From: Calothrix sp. PCC 7507
GTDB taxonomy: Bacteria; Cyanobacteriota; Cyanobacteriia; Cyanobacteriales; Nostocaceae
Reading direction: 5' to 3'
DNA: 64,000 nt
Assembly: GCF_000316575.1 (NCBI RefSeq)
Contig: NC_019682.1
Location: 4,276,001-4,340,000, forward strand
Shown: piece after piece, positions 53,290 to 62,245 of the stretch
Layout of the letters: every line of letters begins with the position of its first letter
Numbering within the stretch: the stretch's first letter is position 1
Made by a program: the position numbers and the translations under genes
Notes under the pieces: model-generated
Seen by the model: the letters and a program-made list of their open reading frames with translations, nothing else
What the model was told of the DNA's origin: nothing
The model's database searches: none

Positions 53290-56200
53290 AAACTCCTTCA
53301 CAAACTCAGTCAAGAATCTGAACGCCTTCAAAATGTAACTCACACAATCTCTAGGCGAGGTATTATAGAACGATCGCCAAGCCGAAGCTTTATCCTCATC
53401 ATAGCGATCGCCTCTTTGAGGATGTTGCTCTAACCATGCTAATCTCACGGCATGACCGATTAATACATCCAAGACGATATACTCTTCAATTTGCAGTTCT
53501 GGGTTATTAGCAGCGATCGCCGCTAACTCCATTAGTGCTTCAATATTAACTTGGCGATATTCTGGAGCTTCAATTTTATTCAGTAGATGCTCCACTAACA
53601 AAGCAAAATTCCTTTCACTGGCAGTCATTTCTGATAGCATCAACTCGCTATCTAAACGATTGCGTCGCTCTAGCTTATCGCCAATCACCAGACCTTTGCA
53701 ATGTTGCATTAATAGCCAAACTTGCTGAAAAAAGTCCTTGGGTACGCGGTTTAATGCACCTTCGGCTTGGCGAAACCGTCGCCAACCCCCTGGTGGAACT
53801 TCGATTTCTTCCCCAATTGTGGGTAGCACCACCCAAGCGATGTCACTTTCTTTTTGCTTGACGTGTAATGATTCTTGTTGACGTAACAGGTTACTCATTC
53901 CTGTATAGCCAGTTAATACTTGACGCAAACGCGCTTTGACTTCAAAAGGCGACAATTCCATCAAGTGTTCGTATGCTTCGCCTTGAGTAACATGCAACTC
54001 TCTGGCTAATTCGCTGGTAATCAGCAAGATGAGATAACCGACTCTGAAGGTTAATAGTCCTTGAAACAGTTCAGGTTCTGTGCGGATGAGGATACCAAGA
54101 TAAATAATAATCTCTTGCGTCAACACGCGATCGCGGATATCCTCACGACAAAAATGATTGATTTTCTCCGCAATCTCGTTGTGAGACATGGGTACTGCAA
54201 TCAGAGATGCTTCACTGTAAGCTTTCCCCACAGAAATTTGCTTACCCCGTACCAAAATACTCGTCACTGTATCTGACAAGCTGATATCCACCATCTGACG
54301 CAACCCAGCAGCACGACGCACCACTCCCCAAGTACCTGTATCTCCAGCTTTGGTGTATACTTCATCCAGTAAATCGGCTACGGTGACGCGGTATTGTGGC
54401 CCCCCAAATCCTGTATTGAACTCTAAACCCTGCAAACGAGTTAAAGTCTGCAATAACTCAATTTGCTCATAAATATTTTCGGACGATCGCAAATGAGAAA
54501 GCAACAACCCCAAGTTAGTTTCACTTTCCATCCGAAACTCTTGGGTATGCCCTAAGCGCCAGCTTCTCACTGGACTGTAAGCTAGATAATAGCAACGTGG
54601 GGCAGCATTTTTCATCGGCGACTGGGAAAAATCCGCATTTTGCAGAAAATCAATGCGTTGTATCCCAGTGGTAAGCATCAGCTGATTGAGTCGCCCTAAT
54701 TTCACCTGTATCCCGTTACAAACACCATCCTTTAGTTCTTGCATTAGTTCTAATAATGTCTCCGAACCAGTTTCTAACATGGTGTGTGTCAACATTAAAG
54801 TTAAAATAGGACGCCCCAAATCGCTCCAATATTGTTGAATATAAGCGAGTTCACTTCTAATTTGATCTAAAAGAAAATGGTAATCGAGAGTTAAATAAAA
54901 TTGCTGGGAATCTAAAAAAGATGGCAAAAATACAATTGTCTCCCCACAAATCCGAAAGATTCTCGATGTTGTCAAACTCCTGAGTCGTCTGGTTGGACGA
55001 CCTGTTAAACCGAGTTTATCGTTGCGGCCAATCTGCGTAAAAATAGCAGAAAGTTCCCCGGCTTTTCTCACTTGAATTGGTTCTACTTGCTTGGGTGTTT
55101 GCGTTTCAATACCATAAACTTCTAATTTTTTCTGTAAATCTTCATCTTCTGCTAATAAGGCAATTTGCACTAAAGCTTGGCGATTTTTACCTACACACAA
55201 ATGTCTACCCAAAGGGTCAATATCTCCAACGGCTAATAATCCTTCAGTTAACATCTGTCCGAGAAAATATAAACTTTGCGCCCACACCAAGGGGACATTT
55301 TCATTAGGTAAACGAATTTGACTTTGGGGAGATAACTTTTCTGCTTCTATATGCTGTTCTGGAACATAATAAAGTTCTGGTAATAGCCGCAAACCATCAT
55401 GTTCTACTAGTAATGATGCTAAACACTGTTGATAATAGTCAACTTGCGCTTGTTCGCCACGGAATAAGCCATCAAGAACTAAATAAGTGAAAAATAGCGG
55501 CCATTCACACTCAATATGCTCAAATTGTTTCAGTTCCCACGGTTCGTAGTGCAAACGTTGGGTGTCTTCTAAAACAGTTTGGTGTCCATCACGCAAAAAG
55601 CGTTTACAACCGTATTTTCCTTGCAGTTTGGTGATAATTTCATTCAGAGTGCGATCGCGTAGCGTCTCTGACTCTACCGCAAAAGCCGGAAAACTAATAA
55701 TACTCAACAACGCTGCATCAATTTCCTTAGAGCCGGATTCTCTCGGTAATAAGGACTCTAGTGTAATCCTGGCGCGGGCGATTTCGTCTGGTAAGACATG
55801 AATAACTGATGCTTGACTCCCACGCACACCAAACAAATCTAACCCGTTAATCGCTTCTAAAGCCGCCTTCGCCATCCCCACAGAACTGGCGTTTAACTCC
55901 GCACTACCATGATTAATCTTATTACCTCGTTCCCAAATGCCATAGTCTGGGGTGCGGTAAGCTCGTCCAATATAGTAAACCAAGTTTTGGACAAAATTGA
56001 CTTCATCAATTGTATAAATTATTTGTAACCCAGAAGCAGTCATCTGGGACAAAATCAATAAGAATATAGATGTAGCGTCAAGTTGTAAATGTCCCCATTC
56101 GTCATCACCGACAACAATGTCGCCAGTACTGGTGTTGTATTTAGCGTGTAAACCATCCAAGGGCGACTGAGTGTGTTTAAATTGCTCCACTTTCGCGCTT

Positions 56201-56493
56201 TGTCGCATCATCGCAAACAGCAACCCACGCATCAACTTGATGACGCTGTGTTCTAGTTCATAAGTGCGTCCCTTGTCTTCGTCAATCTTGCGATATGCAA
56301 GTGCTAAACCCCAAACTGCCAAAATGCTATAAACATTGTCTCTTACCCAAGCATCTGTGTAATCACCATGAGCCGTTACCGCTGTACTCGCAGGTAATAA
56401 ACCAGTAATGGGATTTTGACGAGCCAGGATAATTGTCTTAATTTCCTGGTAATAATTCTCCAGACGAGTGTGCATTTCGGTAACAGTTTTCAT
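53287..56493 (-). CDS. GH15-like / phosphorylase-kinase-alpha-like protein
   Basis: 1068 residues from the ATG at 56493 (a TTG at 56544 would add 17). The N-terminal ~420 residues form a glucoamylase-type (alpha/alpha)6 fold: GDYTDAWVRDNVYSILAVWG, HLQLDATSIFLLILSQM, YGIWERGNKINHGSAELNAS and HYEPWELKQFEHIECEWPLF. The remainder resembles the C-terminal part of phosphorylase b kinase alpha/beta subunits. In cyanobacteria such proteins are annotated GH15-related; whether they hydrolyse glycogen-like substrates is unproven. Convergent with nothing; stop adjoins the GxxExxY repeat. Confidence 0.85.
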   Translation of the reverse strand: MKTVTEMHTRLENYYQEIKTIILARQNPITGLLPASTAVTAHGDYTDAWVRDNVYSILAVWGLALAYRKIDEDKGRTYELEHSVIKLMRGLLFAMMRQSAKVEQFKHTQSPLDGLHAKYNTSTGDIVVGDDEWGHLQLDATSIFLLILSQMTASGLQIIYTIDEVNFVQNLVYYIGRAYRTPDYGIWERGNKINHGSAELNASSVGMAKAALEAINGLDLFGVRGSQASVIHVLPDEIARARITLESLLPRESGSKEIDAALLSIISFPAFAVESETLRDRTLNEIITKLQGKYGCKRFLRDGHQTVLEDTQRLHYEPWELKQFEHIECEWPLFFTYLVLDGLFRGEQAQVDYYQQCLASLLVEHDGLRLLPELYYVPEQHIEAEKLSPQSQIRLPNENVPLVWAQSLYFLGQMLTEGLLAVGDIDPLGRHLCVGKNRQALVQIALLAEDEDLQKKLEVYGIETQTPKQVEPIQVRKAGELSAIFTQIGRNDKLGLTGRPTRRLRSLTTSRIFRICGETIVFLPSFLDSQQFYLTLDYHFLLDQIRSELAYIQQYWSDLGRPILTLMLTHTMLETGSETLLELMQELKDGVCNGIQVKLGRLNQLMLTTGIQRIDFLQNADFSQSPMKNAAPRCYYLAYSPVRSWRLGHTQEFRMESETNLGLLLSHLRSSENIYEQIELLQTLTRLQGLEFNTGFGGPQYRVTVADLLDEVYTKAGDTGTWGVVRRAAGLRQMVDISLSDTVTSILVRGKQISVGKAYSEASLIAVPMSHNEIAEKINHFCREDIRDRVLTQEIIIYLGILIRTEPELFQGLLTFRVGYLILLITSELARELHVTQGEAYEHLMELSPFEVKARLRQVLTGYTGMSNLLRQQESLHVKQKESDIAWVVLPTIGEEIEVPPGGWRRFRQAEGALNRVPKDFFQQVWLLMQHCKGLVIGDKLERRNRLDSELMLSEMTASERNFALLVEHLLNKIEAPEYRQVNIEALMELAAIAANNPELQIEEYIVLDVLIGHAVRLAWLEQHPQRGDRYDEDKASAWRSFYNTSPRDCVSYILKAFRFLTEFVKEF

Positions 56494-56972
56494 GATCTTA
56501 CTCTTAGCAACTTGCAGAACGCGACCCTGTGACTGTGAAGTCAAAGATATCAGCCCAGCCAGAAAATGTTCTTTAATCTGGTGATGCTGTGACAGCTAGG
56601 GGTGGTGTGAATTACTCATTATCTCGTGTTTCTCAACATCTGGTGACATCATTGTCAATAAAGCATAACCAAGCACAAATGTAAGTTGGGTTGAGGCGCA
56701 AGCGAAACCCAACCTTGCATCAGGAATTAACGCAATGGCTTAATGCAACACTGCGTCCCTGGTTTAAGGCATGGTGAATAGAGGAGAGGCTAGGCGATCG
56801 CACTGATTTTGAGTTGCCGGAGCGATACCTGATGGTAAGCTTACGCTAAGAGGATGATTTCTATATAATTTAGATGGCGCACTGATTGCCATAAGCCAAA
56901 GGCTTATCGCTCCCCGTATCGCAGGATATTTGAAGGTAAGGTAAACTGTACCCTAACGGATAAGGGAACTCT
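56494..56972. other. Intergenic region between GH15-like gene and TA pair
   Basis: 479 bp. GTTGGGTTGAGGCGCAAGCG AAACCCAAC hairpin near 56687-56714 and ATAAGCCAAAGGCTTAT (56891-56907) are dispersed repeats. Upstream region of divergent units; no further gene. Confidence 0.5.
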
Positions 56973-57209
56973 ATGAAAAAAGTTACATTAACGGAATTGA
57001 GTAATAATATTGAGCGTCTATTAGATGAGATACTAGAAACAGGTATCCCAATCGAAATTAATAAAAATGGTAAGCTGTTAAAAATTGTTCCTATAGAAAG
57101 AAATGATAAACTTAAAAACTTGATTTTTAAGCCAGATATTATTCAAGGAAATCCCGATGATTTAGTTAATATAACTTGGGAGCGGGAGATTAATATTGAT
57201 TTACCTTGA
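56973..57209 (+). CDS. Phd/YefM-like antitoxin
   Basis: 78 residues: KKVTLTELSNNIERLLDEIL ETGIPIEINKNGKLLKIVPI is the Phd/YefM fold; an acidic end (DLVNITWEREI) would bind the toxin. AAGGGAAC precedes the ATG. Overlaps the PIN toxin by 14 bp. Third TA pair of the window. Confidence 0.82.
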   Translation: MKKVTLTELSNNIERLLDEILETGIPIEINKNGKLLKIVPIERNDKLKNLIFKPDIIQGNPDDLVNITWEREINIDLP

Positions 57210-57570
57210 CACTCATGTCGTGGTGTGGCTCTATTCTGGTTTGACAGATAAATTAAGTGAACTTGCTAAAAGTTTAATTAATGATAATGAAATTTATATA
57301 TCACCAATTGTTCGATTAGAGTTGCAGTATTTATACGAAATAAAACGCATTACACACCAACCGGATACAATTATTGCTGAACTATTCGAGCAGATTGATT
57401 TACAGATATGCAGTAAAAGCTTTAACCAGATTATTAGTATTTCTTTGGGAATTAATTGGACTCGCGATCCTTTTGACAGGATTATTACGGCAAATGCTCA
57501 GATAGGTAACAATATACTACTGAGCAAAGATGAAAACATCCTAAATAACTATATTTGTGCCAAATGGTAG
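57196..57570 (+). CDS. PIN-domain toxin, VapC family
   Basis: 124 residues with the PIN acidic set: IYLDTHVVVWLYSG (first Asp), VRLELQYLYEIKRI (Glu) and WTRDPFDRIITANAQ (Asp pair). Starts with TTG at 57196 inside the antitoxin gene, the first usable start before the strand carrying the first Asp. Presumably a ribonuclease neutralised by the preceding antitoxin. Confidence 0.85.
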   Translation: MIYLDTHVVVWLYSGLTDKLSELAKSLINDNEIYISPIVRLELQYLYEIKRITHQPDTIIAELFEQIDLQICSKSFNQIISISLGINWTRDPFDRIITANAQIGNNILLSKDENILNNYICAKW

Positions 57571-57700
57571 GACTGCAATGAAAGTATAATTGCCGTTTAG
57601 AGGTTGTTTGAAAAGTGGTTGGCTGTGATTTTAATCGAATTATTATCCCCCTTAATCCCCCCGATGTCATGTGGGGAAACAAGAAATCTAATTCCTCACG

Positions 57701-57846
57701 CCACTTGCTTTAAGTCGGCAAAGCCGCCCAATGCAGTGGCTCCCCTAGAAAGGCTACCGTGTACACACAAGTGATTTAATCACCCCAAAACCTGGAAAAG
57801 TAGGGGAGCCAGTCACGTGGGCGGGTTTCCCGACTTGAGGGAACTG
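57701..57846. repeat. Inverted pair of AAGTCGG repeats around an IS end
   Basis: CCACTTGCTTTAAGTCGGCA ..GCAGTGGCTCCCC on the left and, inverted, AGGGGAGCCAGTCAC..CCCGACTTGAGG on the right. Same family as 45211-45291. Confidence 0.7.
57754..57773. mobile_element. Solitary IS4-type end
   Basis: CTACCGTGTACACACAAGTG differs by one base from the left end of the IS at 47098. No transposase follows; a 13-base match to the right end (CTACTTGTGTGTA) is at 58541. Probably the scar of an excised or decayed copy. Confidence 0.5.
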
Positions 57847-57964
57847 GCGTTGTGTGATGCCGGAGGCTAACGCACCATCCGAGATTTGCGGTGTGTTAGG
57901 ACGGAGTCTGTAACCACACCAAAGCCTTTGGACGGCGCGTTACGCAACGCTTTCACACCCTACG
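57847..57964. repeat. GTAGGGTGTGTTAG-family hairpin, copy 2
   Basis: TTGTGTGATGCCGGAGGCTA ACGCACC...GGTGTGTTAGGACGGAG..CGCGTTACGCAACGC..CACACCCTACG; degenerate member of the 49126 family. Confidence 0.65.
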
Positions 57965-58696
57965 TGTATTTTGTATGGAATTCAATATAAAAATTTTGAC
58001 GGCGTATCTATATTCCACTTGCTCAAAATTCATCCCACAGTCAGAAGCGGTGGGTTTTGTTTATTGTGTTATTTTGTAAGGAAGCTATCTGCTGCTTAGG
58101 AATTAATTTCATAAGTGTCCACATCCGCGCTGCTACCTTAACAGAAATTGTGTTACTTAGGAATACTTAAAATTGTTGTCTTTGGCTGACCAACGCGTAC
58201 TCAAACGGCGTATATTAGCAAACTGCAATAAAATCATTTGGTGGATGTGCGCGAGCTAAATTCAACTCTTGTAACAGCCTAATAGCTGTCTAATTGCGCT
58301 CAAGCAGAAAATTTGATCCAGTAGTAGGACTATTAATACCAGTAATTGGTTGAACTAAAGGAACAATATTCGGTATAATCACACAAACCTTCCGCTAATA
58401 GCAAGATAAAGACTACTTCTAGTGTGGTAAATATTTTAACTCTGTGAAGTTTGCCAGTAAATTCGGATATTGGCTTGACACAGATTGTGACAGTAGTAAA
58501 ATCTACTCTAATCAAACGAAAATCAGGGTAAATAAGTTAGCTACTTGTGTGTAATATCACCGATTTTATACACTGATACTTGCATCTACCGGATAACACC
58601 ATTCCGGGTTAGTATTATGACTTAACGATGCCTGATTAGATATCGAAATTGAATTGTTGAATTTTATGGACCACAGTCCACAAGACGGCAGTATTA

Positions 58697-58750
58697 ACCT
58701 CCTCTGAGCTGGTAGGGCACTCTCCCAGCGTGGGGGAGACCATAGGAGGT
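58697..58750 (+). promoter_or_regulatory. Structured mgtE leader that can hide the ribosome-binding site
   Basis: Three nested helices: ACCTCCT (58697-58703) with AGGAGGT (58744-58750), which is the mgtE Shine-Dalgarno; TGGT (58710-58713) with ACCA (58739-58742); and CTCTCCC (58720-58726) with GGGGGAG (58732-58738) around AGCGT. A small TGGAC-CACA-GTCCA hairpin lies just before at 58667-58680. Pairing of the outer helix would block initiation at 58754. By function of the gene a Mg2+-responsive switch is plausible, but it does not look like the M-box I know. Confidence 0.6.
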
Positions 58751-58753
58751 ATT

Positions 58754-60106
58754 ATGCTTATACAGGATGTTCGCAATTCAGTTGTTGACGTTTCTGACTT
58801 AAACCAGCTCAAATGGAGTTTAAATCATTTACAACCCGTTGATGCTGGTGAGTACATTGCACAATTGCCTAAAAAACAGCGGGCGATCGCTTTCCGCCTA
58901 CTTAATAAAGCTCATGCAATTGATGTTTTTGAATATCTGCCCACAGAAGTACAAGAAGAACTGATCAATTCTCTACATGACGTTCAAGTAGTACAACTTG
59001 TGGAAGCAATGAGTCCGGATGAACGGGCAGAATTGTTTGACGAACTACCTGCTGGGGTAATCAAACGGTTATTACAGGAATTGAGTCCAGAACAAAGACA
59101 AGCCACGGCGACGATTCTCGGTTATACCGAAGGCACCGCTGGGCGGGTGATGACAACAGAATACGTGCGGTTGCGGGAAGGATTGACTGTCGGTGAAGCC
59201 CTCAGCAAAATCCGTCGTCAGGATGAAGACAAGGAAACAATTTACTACGCCTACGTTACAGACGATAATCGCACTCTAGTGAGTGTGGTTTCTTTGCGCC
59301 AGTTGCTATTTACGTTCCCTGAAGTATCAATCCGAGATATTGCTAGCGATCGCGTCATTAAGGTGAGAACCGAAACTCCCCAAGAAGATGTCGCCCAAAT
59401 CATGAAGCGTTATGACTTAATCGCGATCCCGGTAGTTGATCGGGAAGATAGATTAGTCGGTATTATCACGATTGATGATGTGATTGATATTTTGGAGGAG
59501 GAAGCGACAGAAGATATTCAAAAACTAGCCGGTGTGAGTGGTGATGAAGCGGCTTTATCTGCTCCCCAAGTCACGATTCTTAAGCGTTTACCTTGGCTAT
59601 TGGGAATCATGGCGCTGTATATTGGTGCTGCGAGTGCGATCGCCCCTTTCCAACCAGTAATCTCTGCTGTGCCCGTTTTAGCCGTGATCATGCCGATTTT
59701 TTCTAACACTGGCGGTACTGTTGGTATTCAAGCATTAACGGTAACAATTCGCGGTTTAGGTGTGGGTGAAGTCACACCCAGAGATACCCTCAAAATTCTC
59801 CGCAAAGAACTTTTAGCCGGTTTAGGTACCGCCTTAGCTTTATCAATCACAATGATTTTGCTGTCCTTGATTTGGGCAAAACCCCAAGAGCGATGGGTGG
59901 CACTCATTGCAGGCATGGTGATGGCAACTAATACAATTGTTGCTGTGACTCTCGGTACTTTACTACCAATGGGTTTAAAGCGACTCAAGTTAGATCCTGC
60001 TCTCGTTAGTGGCCCTTTAGTGACAACAATGCTCGATACCATTGGGTTTTTAACGTTTCTGAGCCTAATTTCTCTAGCTTTAAATGTGTTCCATCTACCA
60101 CATTAA
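58754..60106 (+). CDS. mgtE: Magnesium transporter MgtE
   Basis: 450 residues. N-terminal helical MgtE_N domain (LPKKQRAIAFRLLNKAHAID VFEYLP..), two CBS domains (AGRVMTTEYVRLREGLTVGE.., VVDREDRLVGIITIDDVIDI) and a C-terminal five-helix pore (GGTVGIQALTVTIRGLGVGE, GPLVTTMLDTIGFLTFLSLI). MgtE is a Mg2+ channel whose cytosolic domains sense Mg2+. The ATG at 58754 is preceded by AGGAGG with four bases between; an upstream TTG at 58730 would run through the leader stem. Confidence 0.95.
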   Translation: MLIQDVRNSVVDVSDLNQLKWSLNHLQPVDAGEYIAQLPKKQRAIAFRLLNKAHAIDVFEYLPTEVQEELINSLHDVQVVQLVEAMSPDERAELFDELPAGVIKRLLQELSPEQRQATATILGYTEGTAGRVMTTEYVRLREGLTVGEALSKIRRQDEDKETIYYAYVTDDNRTLVSVVSLRQLLFTFPEVSIRDIASDRVIKVRTETPQEDVAQIMKRYDLIAIPVVDREDRLVGIITIDDVIDILEEEATEDIQKLAGVSGDEAALSAPQVTILKRLPWLLGIMALYIGAASAIAPFQPVISAVPVLAVIMPIFSNTGGTVGIQALTVTIRGLGVGEVTPRDTLKILRKELLAGLGTALALSITMILLSLIWAKPQERWVALIAGMVMATNTIVAVTLGTLLPMGLKRLKLDPALVSGPLVTTMLDTIGFLTFLSLISLALNVFHLPH

Positions 60107-60346
60107 TGTCGCTAGCAATTTTGGTTTATTAAAGTCTTTCGCATTGACGCAAATAAAGTTTTTTGCACTTCCTAGCGTCTTTGTGAATGACAATGATTAA
60201 TCTTATATGTAGCGCTATTTTTTTTGATATCAATAACTACAGTCATCAGTCTGTTCACTGATTTAAAGCATCTACCAATCTGAGTGCAATTCAAAGACTC
60301 GCCTCTCCTAGTTTATATCTCTGAGATATATGCCTGAGAAATAGTG

Positions 60347-60898
60347 ATGCCAAGAGAAAATAAAAGCAAGTACGCCATCCTGGGAATATTGAGTTTTGGG
60401 CCCCAATCCGGTTACGACATCAAAAAAAAGATTGAATCCAGCACCAGCAATTTTTGGAGTGAGAGTTATGGGCAGATTTATCCCATTCTCAAACAATTCG
60501 TGGCTCAAGGATTGGCAACGCAATCGATTAAACCGCAAGTTGGCAAGCCAGATCGTCACGTTTACATGCTCACAGACAAAGGTTTGATGGAGTTGCAACA
60601 GTGGTTGACGGAACCTGTCGAGCCACAAGTAGATAGAATCGAGATTTTGTTAAAGCTGTTTTTCGGAGAACAAACGACTGTAACTGACAACATTCTTCAT
60701 GTAGAACAATTCCGTAAGCAGCAACAACAATTGTTGCAAAAATATCAAGCGATCGCCCAAGCAGCACAAGACGCTGATCAAATCAATACCCCCTACTGGC
60801 TGATGACAGCTAGCTATAAGCTGCATGTGACTCAAGCTTTGATTAATTGGTGTGAAGAAACCTTAGCTAAACTCAATCAAATGGCAGAAAAAATATAA
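60347..60898 (+). CDS. PadR family transcriptional regulator
   Basis: 183 residues. PadR winged helix: YAILGILSFGPQSGYDIKKK IESS, FWSESYGQIYPILKQFVAQG LATQ and RHVYMLTDKGLMELQQWL (residues 9-85), followed by a C-terminal helical dimerisation part (Vir-type) ending LINWCEETLAKLNQ. PadR regulators commonly repress phenolic-acid or multidrug genes; no such gene is adjacent, so the target is unknown. ATG at 60347; the GTG three bases upstream is an alternative. Confidence 0.9.
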   Translation: MPRENKSKYAILGILSFGPQSGYDIKKKIESSTSNFWSESYGQIYPILKQFVAQGLATQSIKPQVGKPDRHVYMLTDKGLMELQQWLTEPVEPQVDRIEILLKLFFGEQTTVTDNILHVEQFRKQQQQLLQKYQAIAQAAQDADQINTPYWLMTASYKLHVTQALINWCEETLAKLNQMAEKI

Positions 60899-61028
60899 AT
60901 AGGTTTGTCATTTGTCAAGAAGAAGGCAATAGGCAATAGGTTATTCTATCCCAATGCCCAATGCCCCATTCCCTATTTCGATAGAAGACAGATGGTATTA
61001 TTGCCTCTGCATATGTAAATTAAAAAGC

Positions 61029-61058
61029 TGTAGAGACGAGATTAATCCCATCTCTACA
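61029..61058. repeat. Hairpin 20 bp before pyrB
   Basis: TGTAGAGACG / CATCTCTACA arms around a 10-base loop. A TGTAGAGACG-type element is a common cyanobacterial repeat; whether it also affects pyrB expression is unknown. Confidence 0.6.
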
Positions 61059-61078
61059 CAGAAAAATGATAGCTATTT

Positions 61079-62140
61079 ATGCCTACTACTACCTGGAATC
61101 GTCATCACATTCTTTCTCTAGCTGACTTTAGTGCCGTTGAATACGATACTGTTTTGCAAACTGCTGCTAGTTTTCAAGAAGTGCTATCACGGCGAACAAA
61201 GAAGGTGCCAACCTTGCAAGGACAGGTGGTGGCTAATTTATTTTTTGAACCTTCTACTCGCACTCGCAGCAGTTTTGAAATTGCCGCTAAACGCTTAAGT
61301 GCAGATACTTTGAATTTTGCCGCGTCAACTTCTTCCATGACTAAGGGAGAAACAATTCTCGACACAGCGAAGACCTATTTGGCGATGGGAACTGATATCA
61401 TGGTGATTCGCCATCGAGAAGCAGGAGTACCGAATGCGATCGCTCAAGAAATGGATCGTCTCGGTGTAAAAGTGAGTGTCCTCAACGCTGGCGATGGTCA
61501 ACATGAGCATCCTTCCCAAGGATTACTTGACTTATTTACCATCTGTAGTCTCATTGACCCAACCCGTCCCCGGATAGAACTTTTGCAGGGGAAAAAAATT
61601 GCGATTGTCGGGGATATTCTCCATTCTCGCGTAGCGCGATCGAATATTTGGAGTTTGACAGCAAGTGGAGCCGAAGTACATCTAGCAGCACCACCCACCC
61701 TGTTACCTAAATTATTTGCTGATTATTTCTCTGAAGAGACAGCCGAAAAATCCCTGGTCACTGAGCGGCTCGCCTTGAGCGGAGTCGAAAGGAGCCGAAG
61801 TGCAATACCCAATCGTCAACTATTCTTACATTGGGATTTAGAACCAGCCTTGCGCGATGCTGATTTTGTCATGACTTTGCGCCTGCAAAAAGAACGCATG
61901 ACAGCCCATTTACTGCCAAGTTTGCGAGAATATCATCAACTATTTGGCATTACACGTAGCAAACTAAAATTATCTAAACCTGATGTCAAAGTTTTACATC
62001 CCGGGCCAGTCAACCGTGGTGTCGAAATTAGCTCAGATTTAATGGATGACCCGGAATTTAGCCTCATTCAAGCACAAGTTACCAGCGGTGTCGCCGTTCG
62101 CATGGCGCTACTATATCTAATTGGTAGCGGTAAAGTGTAA
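61079..62140 (+). CDS. pyrB: Aspartate carbamoyltransferase, with in-frame repeat insertion
   Basis: 353-residue catalytic subunit, making carbamoyl-aspartate in pyrimidine synthesis. [19 protein letters not shown] (carbamoyl-phosphate site), [31 protein letters not shown] and [13 protein letters not shown] are intact. Residues ~225-245 ([20 protein letters not shown]) are an extra block encoded by a GGTCACTGAGC/GCCGAAGTGCA dispersed repeat (61752-61811); from memory, cyanobacterial enzymes are ~20 residues shorter here. The block lies before [20 protein letters not shown], in a loop-like place, so activity may survive. The catalytic motifs are elsewhere. Confidence 0.94.
   Translation: MPTTTWNRHHILSLADFSAVEYDTVLQTAASFQEVLSRRTKKVPTLQGQVVANLFFEPSTRTRSSFEIAAKRLSADTLNFAASTSSMTKGETILDTAKTYLAMGTDIMVIRHREAGVPNAIAQEMDRLGVKVSVLNAGDGQHEHPSQGLLDLFTICSLIDPTRPRIELLQGKKIAIVGDILHSRVARSNIWSLTASGAEVHLAAPPTLLPKLFADYFSEETAEKSLVTERLALSGVERSRSAIPNRQLFLHWDLEPALRDADFVMTLRLQKERMTAHLLPSLREYHQLFGITRSKLKLSKPDVKVLHPGPVNRGVEISSDLMDDPEFSLIQAQVTSGVAVRMALLYLIGSGKV
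61752..61811 (+). repeat. Dispersed repeat inserted in the pyrB coding region
   Basis: CCCTGGTCACTGAGCGGCTC..TTGAGCGGAGTCGAAAGGAG..GCCGAAGTGCAAT. Intergenic relatives at 42305 and 42980. Its length, in-frame with no stop, keeps pyrB open. Confidence 0.85.
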
Positions 62141-62245
62141 GGAATTCTTGAGCAAGCTACTGGAACTGAAATCTTCGCAAGTGATCTGTCGTAGGGGCAA
62201 ACGGTTGTTTGCCCTCCAATTGGTAAGATTATTTGCAGAAATCAC

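Larger units (their letters stand above)
57571..58753. other. 1.2-kb non-coding region upstream of mgtE
   Basis: It has, in order: an inverted pair of AAGTCGG repeats (57701-57846) with an IS4-end-like sequence between them (57754-57773), a GTAGGGTGTG-type hairpin (57847-57964), about 600 bp of AT-rich DNA without a clear gene, and the structured mgtE leader. A 60-codon minus-strand frame near 58333 is not convincing. Confidence 0.6.

Noticed and set aside
58333-58515. 60-codon minus-strand frame upstream of mgtE
   Set aside because: No start signal, no domain and AT-rich random-looking composition.
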